The translations under genes and the position numbers were made by a program. From Argentina anserina (Eukaryota; Streptophyta; Magnoliopsida; Rosales; Rosaceae), in the NCBI RefSeq assembly GCF_933775445.1, contig NC_065877.1, forward strand, positions 5,394,001-5,458,000: a stretch of 64,000 nucleotides of DNA. The letters run 5' to 3'. The notes under the pieces are model-generated. The model was given only the letters and a program-made list of their open reading frames with translations, did no database searches and was not told the DNA's origin. Positions within the stretch are counted from its first letter, which is position 1. Every line of letters starts with the position of its first letter. This document shows positions 47,760 through 59,813 of the stretch, piece after piece.

Positions 47760-50700
47760 TCATTGGAAAATGTAAGCGTAAAGGAGCTCATTCCAAACGT
47801 CTGGCACTCCAGGGAGGCACCAATGTATACAATCTGCAAAACTGCTAGGGTTTGTTAATTGCTCTTCTGTTAGATTATCCCACTGCTTCCTATATATTGA
47901 TGGATGACCATCTTTTCTATATTCTGTGAGCTGCGTGATATTGAGCATCTGCACATCCAAACCTCTTGTTTTCAGCTCCCCAAGTACATTCTCGACTATA
48001 CGCATCATTCTTGGTTGCGAACTACTTCCTGTGTAGCCCTCCTCCTTAATCGGCTCAGTTTCTCCGTAGCAATTCCCGCTAGCAGTCTCACCCCATTCTT
48101 CAGCACTGTGTTAAGAGTTGTGGTTTTAGCGTTAGATAGATATATGTGATCATGATCAGTTTATAAAATTACAATTACATTCACTATAGCTTTGATTCTA
48201 GCTAGCTAACAAAGTAAGATCTGCATCCTCTCCGACACGTGTTTAAATTTCATTGTGAGCCATTGGATTTGAGAACCTAAAGACTCTTCTTCTTTGTTCT
48301 GTTATGTTGTTCTTTTTCTTTTCTTCTATACTCGTTCTCTCTCCTCTATTTGTGTCCAGGTCTTCCACTTCAACTACTCAGCTCTCTCTCTCTCCAGATC
48401 TGAGACTTCCATGGTCTCCACCCACCTCAGCCAAGCTCTAATTAACATGTAAGCTACTACTCCCCTCTTGCTCTCTTTGGTAAAAGGGGATTTTAGTAAA
48501 GATTGAAGTATGAATCAGATTCTAGAATGATTGATACAAGAGAAGAGGGAAGGAAATAAACCGAAGACCAATTATAGAAGAGAGAGAGATTGTCGAAGAA
48601 AAAACAGGAGAGGGAGAGAGGGAAGGAAAGAGAAGAAAAAAAGCAAGAGAAAAGAAAGAAGAAATCAAAGTGAGTGGGTTAGGGAATCATAGGCCATTGG
48701 ATTCATTAAGTTCACTTGTCTTCATCTCCATCTGCCTCAGTAGGTCAGGAGAAAGGTAAGGTAAAATGAGATCAGGAGAGGATCCAGATCCAGATCCAAC
48801 AAAGTATCCACTCTGCTCACGATAGGCAAACGTATGTAACGTATCAAACTGATTAATTCAATGTATGAGAACAGATAGTACGTACATTTGGTGAGTAGGT
48901 GACATGCTAACAAAGAACAACTTGGTCTTGTTTGGATTAACATGGACCTCCAACCAATCCGACCAAGTCTTTAGAGCCATCTCATACACTCTGGGCATCT
49001 CAACCCCTTTGTAAATCCCATCAGAACTTTCAAAAGATCCCCACCTGTAATTATACATTGCAAAACAACAACTATTGTAAGTTCTAGAAGCAAAGTGGAT
49101 CGAATGGGCTGTTGTTCTCAAACATCTACGGCTCTACCTAATGCAAAGTGTACTTACAAGACACTCATCATGGATCTCTTCCACCAAAGAAAGGAATTGA
49201 AAACAAGAAAGTCTGCACCAGTCCAATGCCTGGCATGTTTTTCAATTGCCTGAATCCTAACAATCCGTTCCGGCAAGCGGTGATCCACTGGGTGATCTGA
49301 GTTTGATTCCACTAGCAATGGAGCCCAGTAGAACTCAATTGTGGCATTATATTCCTTTATCACCAAAAGTAACTAGTAAGGAATTCAATTGCTGTTGATG
49401 TGATCACGATAAATTATCGGCTCATGACCTATATGCTTATTATCGTACATAATTGTGATTGATGTTACGTTTTAACTAACAACGTCAAATATTCTATGAC
49501 CAGTCTATTTTAAAGCTGGAAAGTAGGCTATCTTAGGCAGATAAAATATCAAATGATGTGATATATTTCTGATAAGGTCAAAATCGTGTTTCAAATTGTT
49601 ATAGTGATGCCGATTGATAATCTTGCAATATGCCATTTATCCTGGAAATATTTTTTTTAATTTCAAAACATATACAAAACAATTTCTTCCTTCAAATTTC
49701 AAAATTAGTATGGCATGCATTAATTTTTTTTATATCCTGGACAAACTAAAGTTAAAATAGATGTATTCAGATTGATATTTGACCAAAAAGAAGATTGATA
49801 TTCTAACGGTACACAAATCAATAGACACTATTGCAAGTGTAGCATTATGCTCCGGCTTGGATGTTAATTTTCTGGTGAGTTAGAATTATGTATGCAACGT
49901 ACGTTTAAGGAATACCCATTAATTAAGACCACTAGGTAGAATAGGACTATAGGAGAAACGAAATTTACGTACAGTTGCTTTGAAGATGATCAAAGAGCCC
50001 TTTGTGTGCATGGACTTGAGCTCTGGGGGAACAACTGACTCGATCAGACAAACCATGGAAACCCATTGATTTCGATTCAAGGAATCCCCAACATACACAA
50101 GCCTCTTGTTCCTAAGCCTCTCCAGCAATGCTGTGGCGTTGAACCTAAGCATATATGTTTTAACACGAAAACAAACAATCCACAAAGCTCAAAAACTGCC
50201 ATTTAAAAAAAACACCCTCATTATCCTGCTCCCAAAAACAAATCAAAATAATATTTAAATAAATGGTTAACTGCATGCCTTTCAGTCCAATTGTATTTTG
50301 CTCATAATTCAGTTTCATCATTGCATTCTCGATTTGGCATCTGAGGTCAGCTCTGAGGAGAATGGAGTGAGGCAAGCCCCCAAAAAATAAAAGTAACTTT
50401 CTAACTATAGAAGCTTGATCAAATCCAAATATAACTAATTTAATTGGCAAAAAAAATCTAAAGTTTGTCTCAAGACCAAGTTACTCGCTAATAATCTTAA
50501 GTCGAACCCAAATTTTGTCGAAGGACGATACAGAGATCAAACACTGTTAGAATAAAAAGGAAAATGTGGAAATAATATATAAAGAAATGGATTAGGATTG
50601 GTTTAATGGTATTACCAATACAAAAAAAAATGCGACACGAAATCGTCAAACTGAAAACACAATGACAGAAACTTGAAACATGAGCAAACCCGAGAGAAGG

Positions 50701-51129
50701 CACTGAAAATCATTTAACCAAACAAAAACAAAATGAGGGAGAGCTAGGGACAGGAAGAGACCTAGGGAGGTCACACTGATGGGGTTGCCATCTCCAGTTC
50801 TGGAAGCTTAAGTCTTTTCTCCCAAACTTCTCACAAGCCAATTGGTCAGACATATAAGTACACTGTAACCCCTTGTATAAAGGATACGACTGGTTATCAA
50901 AAACCCACTTCCCTGAAAACAAATCACAGCTATCGCCGGAAGTATTCACTTTAGTGGAACTACAATCCTCTAAGAATTGTACACCATATTCTTGGGTAAG
51001 ATAAACTGTGCCAACAAGAAGAGTTGCCACAAGAACTGCAATGAGGGAATGCAAGCTACTTCTGATTGATCCCCAAGGTTTGGGATTAGGAACCATCTGA
51101 TGCTGATACTTAGGCATTTGAAGATTCAT
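47760..51129 (-). CDS. TBL: TRICHOME BIREFRINGENCE-LIKE protein (TBL33/34/35 clade), copy 2
   Basis: Five exons on the minus strand: 51129-50762, 50144-49973, 49354-49158, 49044-48886 and 48105-47760. They encode 413 residues. The first exon holds the basic N-terminus, a signal anchor (about 27-46, [17 protein letters not shown]) and the TBL domain ([11 protein letters not shown] ... [15 protein letters not shown] ... [11 protein letters not shown]). The esterase-like part has GDS at 142-144 ([11 protein letters not shown]) and DXXH at D390-H393 ([14 protein letters not shown]). Predicted role is Golgi xylan O-acetylation, as for copy 1. Two internal exons have the same lengths as in copy 1 (172 and 197 nt), but exons 1 and 2 of copy 1 are a single exon here. 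The last intron (780 bp) contains a long purine-rich stretch (48540-48670). Confidence 0.9.
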
Positions 51130-51440
51130 TTTGGATAGTTGGCACTTGTATATTTGGCAGTTTTATGCTCTATGTTTTAGTTTCTTATATGCCTTTAAAT
51201 TGACAATCTGAAGAGGTGGGTGAGAGACATTTTTCATGATGTGTTTCCAGAATTAGGTGTATTGAGTTTGCAGTTCTTGGTTGTTTGCTGAAAGCAACGG
51301 ATTGAACGTTGTCCTGAATTTTTTTCTAGTTTTGAATTGTATTTGCAGCAAGGTGTCTGGACTAAGCAAATTTAAACCTTAATTTTTACAATAAGTGTTG
51401 GTGAGATGTTAACTTTACATGTCCATTACTCAATTTAACA

Positions 51441-51444
<4 letters not shown>

Positions 51445-51478
<34 letters not shown>
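51445..51478. repeat. (TA)n microsatellite, left of the MITE
   Basis: Pure AT dinucleotide run ending just before the MITE at 51481. Confidence 0.95.
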
Positions 51479-51479
<1 letters not shown>

Positions 51480-51480
51480 C

Positions 51481-51866
51481 TTATCCAGAGTGAACTTTCA
51501 TTCTGAAATTACAGAGTGAAGTTCTAATTTTGACACATTTTTCAGTCAATTTTTTTCACCATAAGTAATTCAATATTTATGTATGTTATTCAAGATCATA
51601 TCTACAAAATTTCATCCAATTCGGACATTGCTAAGGTATTGAAATTAGATTAAATCAATGAACGAATTAAAGCTGTTCAACGTGAACCGTTCATGTAAAT
51701 CTCGATTTTGAAAGCTCAAACCATTGTTAAATTGGATGAGATTTTGTAGAGATGATCTTGAATATCATACCTAAATATTGAATTACTTATGGTGAAAAAC
51801 TTTGACCGAAAAGTATGTCAAAATTAGAATTTCACTCTGTAATTTCATAACCTTCACTCTGGATAA
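51481..51866. mobile_element. Foldback MITE between two (TA)n runs
   Basis: Terminal inverted repeats TTATCCAGAGTGAA at both ends, with further inverted similarity inward (CACCATAAGTAATTCAATAT against its reverse near 51772). 386 bp, no ORF. TA runs abut on both sides (51445-51478 and 51872-51904), as if it had inserted into a single TA array. Confidence 0.8.
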
Positions 51867-51869
51867 AGA

Positions 51870-51871
<2 letters not shown>

Positions 51872-51904
<33 letters not shown>
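51872..51904. repeat. (TA)n microsatellite, right of the MITE
   Basis: Second TA run, right of the MITE at 51481-51866. Confidence 0.95.
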
Positions 51905-51907
<3 letters not shown>

Positions 51908-52514
51908 ATATGTTGAGGTTAGCATTTAATAAGTTTTTAACATACATTCAGATACAATGTTAATGGCTTTTCGATCGTGTGGGAGATAATGTGATCAAGT
52001 TTACTTCATGCAACGTGTTAGTTAGTGAATTGAAAAAAAAAACATGAAAGTTAATTATTTATCATTGTCCATTACACGCTTTACATTCTTTCATTTTGTC
52101 TTAAAGTGTTTTTTTGTTAAGAAAATCATTTTAAGATAATATCATGGTATAAAAGCAATCACACAATTCGTAAGTGAAAAGTCGTGATTTCGACTCACAC
52201 TAGACTCGTTGTTATATTTGATAAAAAAAATCTCATCCCCTCCCACAATTTAGTAATTTTTTTTTTTGCTTGGCTTGGCTTTATTGTAAGTAAAGATATC
52301 GCATGTGAAAGTCTAGTATGAAATGCACGTACATTTGCTAATTTTAACTACTTGAATACTAAAAGAATTCCTTAATTATATCATATAAAATCTATGGGAA
52401 TATTGGACGTTGTATAAAGGATTTGGTGAGTTCCGTTATGATATTATGATGACAGAAGAATGATATGTGCAATGCAATTGAGATCTTAAGTTTAAATCAA
52501 CTACCTTGTTTTTA

Positions 52515-52771
52515 GTGGCGGAACCAGGTTTTGAACCTTAGGGGGTCCAAATTGATTACTTAGGTACGGTTTAAGTACTACTAATTATAAATCGTTTTAT
52601 TTATTTGTTCTTTACTTCTTGTTGCCGTGGTGTGTGGTGGGGGGGGGGGGTCTAGTGATTAATTAACACCAAATTCATATAGTATGAGCCATGTATATTG
52701 TGATTACTCGAAAGACAATCAAATGCTAGGAGAGGTCAGGACCCTGTAATGTTTGTATGTAGTTCCGCCCA
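52515..52771. repeat. Short element with GTGGCGGA-type inverted ends
   Basis: Left end GTGGCGGAACCAGG; the right end on the other strand reads TGGGCGGAACTAC. About 257 bp, with a G-run near 52640. Same family look as 451-899. Confidence 0.5.
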
Positions 52772-54897
52772 TGCTTGTTATTGACACTTTTAGCAAGTTG
52801 ATATAATGTTTATAACAAAATATATTACTGTAACCTATAACAAAATGTTAATTGCAATGTCAATTTTCTGTAGTGTGTGATCAACCACTAATTAGTCTCT
52901 AGCTACAAATCATCTCAAATTAATGGCATTATTCTTAACAATTATATGATAGGGATGTGGACGAAGTTTGTTTTGGCAAATCTCAAGCTACCAGGGTCAA
53001 AAAACATGTCGATCAAGCAGCCAAAATATATAGACAAGTGATTGTCGATTTAGGTAATTTGATGGGTTGGTTGGCATCTCCACATCCAAATTAATTCGTC
53101 GTCGTAAATGAAACTCGACAAATACGTTAGGCCTCATGCGTTGTCCTTCACTCATATGAGTCATATCCATCATACGACCATCACTTGCACAGTTGCACTA
53201 TTATACGTCCCGTCGGAATCGAGTAGAACTAACATGGGGGAAGTAGAAATGGACTTGTCTTGTTTTGCTTACGAAAATGATCTTGTGACACAAATTTGGT
53301 ATGAATTTAGACAATCAATAGGGTTTATACTTCTTTTTTGGTCGTAAATAAGGTTTATACTTAAACTAAATTGAGTAACCGAATTGATCAATATCATGCA
53401 TGAACCACATATATATACATTGATTTGAAATGAATATAATACCAAAGCACATCTGATACTAGAGAGAAGATCGAAGAACTTTAACAACCCGATCACCGGA
53501 GTTGAAACCAAGAAAGCAGAGGTGTATAAAACCTTTATCAAAATAAACCTAAATCAATGATAATGGAGTTTCAAACTATATACGTAATTTATCAACTTTA
53601 TCAGTCTCCATGCAACTATAAGAATCTAATCCTGTATTTCTGTTCAATAGTTAGAACTTAGAACTTGGAAGAAACAAACTAGCTAGCTAGGTAGGGCAAA
53701 TGAGCAATGCATATATACACAAGGCTAGGCCCCCAACCTCCATTTCATAAAAAGTCTGACATATACGCATGGGGATTGATTGTAGCACGGTAGCGCCGAT
53801 CAATCTTATCAACGTCGCGGCAATTGCCCAGTTTAGCCAAGCTAGCTCTCATCCCGTCAGCAATAGCTAGTATAAAGGTGTATCGGTCAAATCTATGTAA
53901 ACCGAACCCTTTAAAGAGACACATGCATTGTTGCAGTCAGCAAAGTTGAAGAGAGAAAGGGATGGAGAGAACAAGGAATGGGTCATGCGTGAAGAAGATG
54001 ATGGCGTAAAGACATAATGAATATAAAGTTTAGGAGACAAGACTAGCACAACTACACAAGGAGCAGTGATATCATATTATCAATGGAATAACGTAAGCAA
54101 AGCTTAATAGGGCTTCTTCTTCTTCTCCTCTTCGATCTTCTTCCTTCTTCCTCAACTTGCTTCGCAACTTGCAACAAACTAATCACTACTTCTAACCATT
54201 CTGGTCCGTCCCCAATTCGAAAATCTCCATCGGCATCTAGAAGAGACCAGACAAAAACAACGAGCAAGTTGGTGTTTTCTTATCCAGAAGAGAACAAAAA
54301 CGAGCAAGTTGCAGCAGCTTGATCATTTTCTTTCTTTCTTTTCCTAATGTCACAGCTAGCCAGCTACTTGATGAAATGGATGTAAAAACTTTGTCAAGTT
54401 GCCATTAGCTGTACTCTGCTGTCCAATATTGATTCCTCTCACGTTTTCACCATTTTTAATTTCAATTAGCTCTTCAAGCTTGAAACTTGAATTTTAGAGT
54501 GTTGAAATTCTCATATTGAAAGCTTGATCAGATTAGGTTATTATTGTATTTCGATACCGAAAACGTTGAGACAATGAAGACTCGACGGCGACCAAATCTT
54601 GCCCTTCGTGGGCTAATCTCGCCCTTAGTGGGCCTTAGCTCGAAGCTTGTCTCCATTTGTACTTCGGATAAGTTAGGATTTGTCATGAATTTAGGAGTTT
54701 TGGCAAGTAATTTTTGCTACACTTCACTACATGTTCTGTCTCTGATTCGCTTATTTACTGATTTAAGTATCTTTTTATATTTCGAGTGAGTTTAGGCGTT
54801 TTTTATTTCGAGTCTGTTTTTTTCTTTCCGTTATGAGTATAGATTCCAGTCCGGAATCTTTTTTGTCAAGTTCCAAACTAAATCTCATGTTTCATGT

Positions 54898-54906
54898 TAT
54901 ATGAAA
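54898..54906. repeat. Left 9-bp target duplication of the foldback element
   Basis: TATATGAAA, identical to 55983-55991. Confidence 0.9.
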
Positions 54907-55982
54907 GAGTTTTTTTCACCAACAGTCCCTCAACTCTGGTGTACCTACCAATGTGATACCTCAACTCTTAATCGTACCAATGTGATACCCAGACTCTAGT
55001 ATTGCTATCATTGAAGTACTTCCGTCAGTTTTTTTCAATTTCTCTGTCATCTTGGTGACGTGGCAAGTACGTGAGGCCCACAAAGAGGGTTAAAAGGAAA
55101 AATTAACCCCATATGAGAGAAGCAATATTTTTCCCGCCCTTTACCTTGAGAAAGACACCCAACAATTCCAATTTTGGCGCCAATTTTCCCTCCATACTCC
55201 TTAATTTGTGTCTCTTATCTAAACTAAAGAACTACCGCCAACCAGTCGACCACAGTCTGATAAAACCTAGATCAATCTCATTTTCTATTTTTACCCTAGC
55301 ACTTGTTAAACTAACAGAATAAATATAGAAATTTATATGGAACATCTCATTTCCACAATCTCATAAGAATATAGAAACACATAACTTAACGAAATTCAAA
55401 TACATGTGTTAAGTACCATTAGTTGCCACCTTTTATGTTGATCTGCCATGATTTTTGCTTGTAAGAACTAATGGTACTTAAACATGTAGTTGAATTTCGT
55501 TAAGTTATGTGTTTCTATATTCTTATGAGATTGTGGAAATGAGATGTTCCATATAAAATTCTATATTTATTCTGTTAGTTTAACAAGTGCTAGGGTAAAA
55601 ATAGAAAATGAGATTGATCTAGGTTTTATCAGATTGTGGTCGACTGGTTGGCGGTAGTTCTTTAGTTTAGATAAGAGACACAAATTAAGGAGTAGGGAGG
55701 GAAAATTGGCGCCAAAATTGGAATTATTTGGTGTCTTTCTCAAGGTAAAGGGCGGGAAAAACATTGCTCCTCTCAGATGGGGTTAATTTTGTCTTTTAAC
55801 CCTCTTTGTGGGCCTCACGTACTTGCCACGTCACCAAGATGACGGAGAAGTTGAAAAAAACTGACGGAAGTACTTCAATGATAGCAATACTAGAGTCTGG
55901 GTATCACATTGGTACGATTAAGAGTTGAGGTATCACATTGGTAGGTGCACCAGAGTTGAGGGACTGTTGGTGAAAAAAACTC
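54907..55982. mobile_element. Mutator-like foldback element, near-perfect 1.08-kb palindrome
   Basis: Left arm 54907-55424 and right arm 55466-55982 are inverted copies, about 97 percent identical by eye, with a 41-bp loop. The element begins GAGTTTTTTTCACCAACAG and ends with the reverse of that. TATATGAAA stands directly on both sides (54898-54906 and 55983-55991): a perfect 9-bp target duplication, typical of Mutator-like elements. No transposase is present. The 65-69 codon open frames in each arm are mirror images and look incidental. Transcription through it would give a dsRNA hairpin of about 500 bp. Confidence 0.93.
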
Positions 55983-55991
55983 TATATGAAA
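55983..55991. repeat. Right 9-bp target duplication of the foldback element
   Basis: TATATGAAA, identical to 54898-54906. Confidence 0.9.
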
Positions 55992-57519
55992 TGTTTATTT
56001 GATAAAAAAAAAAAAAACGAAGAAGAGCGATGGATTTATAGTCGTTTTCATTCTCTGTTTTTGTTCCTTTGTTAGTTTGATCGATTTCTCCCTATGACGC
56101 GACTCGGGAATTAATAATTTAGGAACTATCAAACTATTGTACAACCAGATAAATCTCTTTCTTGCCGCTGGATTCACTTTTGCTACATCAACAATTGGAT
56201 TTACTTGATTGGGCACTGATCAGTAAGCAAAATGTTTAATTAACGTACTATGCAGTTACTATGTGCTGCTTTGATTAATTAAGGCGTCCACTAGCTAAAC
56301 TAGCTAGCTGTTTTGCCGATAGTGATCCATATGATATGAATTAATAAGCTGTATATTTCATCACTCCCCTTTTTCAAGTAATTTGATATAGCACAAACAG
56401 ACAATTAGATATTAGCTAAGCTAGTGTGGATGTGTGGTTATACAGTGTACACTATATATACCACCATTAACTCTTAATTAAATTATCTATTTAATAAATT
56501 AAATATATCACCAGATGCTTTCCGGCATTTACAGTGAAATCCGTCTATCCAGAAGTTCACTAATTGATTGTCCAAAAATTTCAAATCACCTAATTGGGAC
56601 CGCAACACATAATTTACACCGCAACACATAAATTAAATTACCTAATTACTCTTTCCACATATCCTAATTAGCTAGCTGGTCATTAAGACAGTATCAGTAA
56701 GAGCCTAAACCCTATGAACGGACCATGACAGTGATGACACTGATAACAGCGTTTTATAAAAGTTGCAAAAATAGACATACGATCAAAGATGATCCATTAT
56801 TCAAATTTAGCTTATATATACTTCAATATCACCAGTTGCATATGATCGATCGTGTGTATTATTTGAGGTCCAAAATTAAGAAGCTTTATTACCTATGATG
56901 TGCGCGTATTAAGCAGGATTGTTATCAAACAAACTACATTATCTACTCGATCAGATGCCTTAATCAACTTGCTCAAATGGGAACTAATTACTTTATTTTA
57001 TCATGAAATACCAAAATTTTCGATCACTCTTATATATATATATATATATGCTATAATGAGTAGTAAAAGGTCTGAACCTGACCCTGCAAACAGGCATGGT
57101 CTTGATGATCGACAGCTTCGATAGTACTGCTTCACGTCTAGCTGCCATCACTATTTAAAGCAATTAACACCAGAATCTAACAGCACAATTTCATAAGATT
57201 ATCGACAAAGAAGATGGAATATATAATAAGAGTATAAGACACTACTACTATATTACATAACAAGACTCGCTGTGAGCCTGTGACTGTTTCATCGGATACA
57301 AAACGACGCCGTACCCTCCAACGGCAAACACAGACCGGACGACTCGATCAGACAAACTCTCAGACAGTGATGCATGTTCGAAGGAACCTAATTAACAGAC
57401 GATTATGTAGCCCAGAACATCACCACAAGCCCATAACTCTTGCTACCTAATTAAGATGTTCTTAATAAAATCACCATAATACTTCGATCATCATAATAAT
57501 TAAAGATAATCAAACATTA
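55992..57519. other. Intergenic spacer, 3' side of the PYL gene
   Basis: No gene or clear element. A short TA run stands at about 57029-57049. The right end should be the 3' UTR of the PYL gene. Confidence 0.5.
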
Positions 57520-58179
57520 TTACTTGGGGCACGCCAAAGACGACTTGTTGTTATGTCTCGCTAGATTCTCGGCGATCTGAGCCAGCGACTGCAGGTTGCA
57601 CCGGACGATGGTGTCCACGAAGTTACACGTGTCGTCTTTAGTATTTCCCGGCGGCACGTCCACCACGTAAGACTCCACGACCACCGTGCCGCTGCCCGAG
57701 GGCGACGGGTGAAGCGTCGTCACCGACTTGTAGTTCGACAGCCTGTGGTCCCCGCCCACCATGCTGAAGCTGATGACGTGGCTCTCGTCGTCCAGCACGT
57801 CAAGCCTCTCCGTGCTGCTGTTAGCCGGAAGCCCCGAGATGACCTGGACCTCACGGAGGGTGCCGACGTCGCCATCCCCGACGATAACGTGGCAGCTTTT
57901 GACGAAGTGCTTGTAGGCCTGGGGGTTGTCGAAGCGCCGGACCACAGACCAGACAGTGGAGACGGGAGCAGCGATCTCCTGCGTCACGGCGGAGCAGCAC
58001 TTGTTGGGGCCAACGCCGTGAGTGTGGTAACGCGCCACGGCTTCTGGGATCGGGGCAGCGCGCTGCTTCTTGATCATCATGTTCTTCTGGTTGTTCTGGT
58101 GCGGTGAGGAGGTGTTGTTGTTGGGGGCCGTGTTGACGCGGTGGAGCAAGACAGAAGACTTGGGAGGGTTGTGAGGCAT
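57520..58179 (-). CDS. PYL4: Abscisic acid receptor, PYR/PYL/RCAR family (PYL4-like)
   Basis: Intronless, 219 residues, usual for the PYL4-6 group. A Ser/Asn-rich N-terminal extension is followed by the START-like domain (about 45-210). Visible are VARYHTHGVGPNKCCSAV, VRRFDNPQAYKHFVKSC with the conserved ligand-binding lysine region, the gate loop SGLPA (115-119), the latch HRL (145-147, within GGDHRLSNY) and ESYVVDVPPGNT. ABA closes gate and latch, and the complex then inhibits clade A PP2C phosphatases in cytosol and nucleus, which frees SnRK2 kinases. All key motifs are intact, so it should be functional. The coding region is GC-rich at third positions. A frame on the other strand (57709-58107) is a shadow. 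PYL4 over PYL5/6 is supported by collinearity with the TBL34 neighbour. Confidence 0.95.
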   Translation of the reverse strand: MPHNPPKSSVLLHRVNTAPNNNTSSPHQNNQKNMMIKKQRAAPIPEAVARYHTHGVGPNKCCSAVTQEIAAPVSTVWSVVRRFDNPQAYKHFVKSCHVIVGDGDVGTLREVQVISGLPANSSTERLDVLDDESHVISFSMVGGDHRLSNYKSVTTLHPSPSGSGTVVVESYVVDVPPGNTKDDTCNFVDTIVRCNLQSLAQIAENLARHNNKSSLACPK

Positions 58180-59805
58180 TAGAGGAAGATCTCTCTCTGA
58201 GATACTAGTTTCTTGAAGCTAAGCAAAGGTTGAGGGAGAGATTGGGGTGATGATGTTATGATGAAGTAGAGAGAAGAAGATGGGGTGGTTGCATATTTCA
58301 AAGGGAGGAAATGTGAACACTAAATTTGAGGAGAGTTCATGTGGGATGATAAAATACAATGCAAGTTGGTCCTTTGATCAGCGAAAAAGGAGGAAAAAAC
58401 AACCAGCAAGTTGGTGGTGATGAAAGTTATCATAATAGCCCTGCCCTAGTTTTTAATATTTGGGTTGCTTTTTAACAAGTTGACCCTTTTATAAGAAAAG
58501 CATTTTCATTTCAATCAAATTTCTTTTTTATTTCTCAACTTGGGAAATTTTGAGAAACTTAAGGGATTTGGTCATTTGGAACCAAGATGAAGTCCTAATT
58601 TGATCCCGAATTGCATTGAAAAAGTCTGTGTTTTCATATTTAATTAGCAGCAATTTTTAAAAAATTTATTTTGTAGTTTTTATAATTTGTCTAAAAATTA
58701 TATTTTAATTCGTAAACTTATAAAATAAACTGATTCATCAAACATTTTAATTAAATTATTTAAAAATTTAAACTCATAATTTATGTCAAACTATGGAGCA
58801 CTTAATTTACTCGTAGATGGAGTGAAAAAGTACGGCGGCTGCTACTCTATCTATATTTCAGATTCTCTTATTCTTTACACCCCATTATTTATGTTTTTTT
58901 TTAGTTTGAAGATGTAATTATATGGACTGTGAATTTATTGATAATTTTATGAAGTACGCACGCTTTACAAGACTGATATTCTTGCTATATATTAATTGAT
59001 CGTGTAATTTTCATAGATGCGTGCATGTATGTGCTAAGTACTAACTCAATACCATGCTGATGTACGTATATTTATGAAAATGATATTGATTGGTTGAAAT
59101 TAGTATATCAAACCCAACTTGACCTAATTATGCTGGTTATGTGATATAATTCACAACAGCGTTCTTTACCTCAGATGTGTTGTAGCGCAATGAAATGCCA
59201 ATGAAATGCGTGATAATAAATAGCTCATTGGGATATATGAACAATACCCCCTAGAAACGTATAAGAGTTTACATGTATGACTACTCGATCAAAGATAGTT
59301 GGGCTTATCGGTGGTGCTTCGAAGCATGTTATACACTTGAAATCACGTACAAAAACGGTGGTTGTATTTCATATTGCATAGCATATGTTCAGATCGAGCA
59401 CCATACAATTTTTTTAAAATATTTTACCAATAGAAACTTGACCATATGATACGGGTTAATTATTTGACTTGTACCACTCGATCTTGTGTTCCTTACCTCG
59501 AACGTTTTGTAGGGAAATAAACGCGTGAGGACCCAAGATTTTTGCACCGGAGCATTCTACAGTTTTCACATTTCTGAAATGAACTCCTGTCTCGATTTCC
59601 ATATCAACATGCCGGGTCCATTGCCCATTGATCAGCAGGACCACAATTTGTTGGTTTAATACAACTTGTTTCAAATCCGTAACTCTTAAACTGATTGGTC
59701 CCAAGCTTCAAACATGACTTCGACCTCTGATCCCGGCTCTTAATTTAAATTTGGACAGAAACTTATTGCGAACTTTAAAATATTTAAACCCTAGACAGTA
59801 CGTAG
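58180..59805. other. Upstream region of the PYL gene and spacer
   Basis: About 1.6 kb. The first part is the PYL promoter and leader. A minus-strand frame at 59456-59704 lacks an ATG and matches nothing known to me. Confidence 0.45.
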
Positions 59806-59813
59806 AAACTTAA

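Larger units (their letters stand above)
51140..54890. other. Intergenic spacer with MITEs and microsatellites
   Basis: Promoter side of TBL copy 2, then AT-rich sequence with a MITE (51481-51866) between two TA runs, a GTGGCGGA-type element (52515-52771) and a G-run near 52638-52650. A minus-strand open frame at 54052-54267 without ATG has coding-like composition (DADGDFRIGDGPEWLEVV), but I recognise no family. Confidence 0.45.

Noticed and set aside
55113..55322. 69-codon frame repeated inverted at 55567-55764
   Set aside because: Both lie in the arms of the palindromic element and match each other for that reason only; no known domain.
57709..58107. 132-codon frame opposite the PYL gene
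   Set aside because: Shadow of a GC-rich coding region; the minus strand encodes an intact ABA receptor.
59456..59704. 82-codon minus-strand frame in the right spacer
   Set aside because: Starts with TTG, not ATG, and matches no protein family I know.
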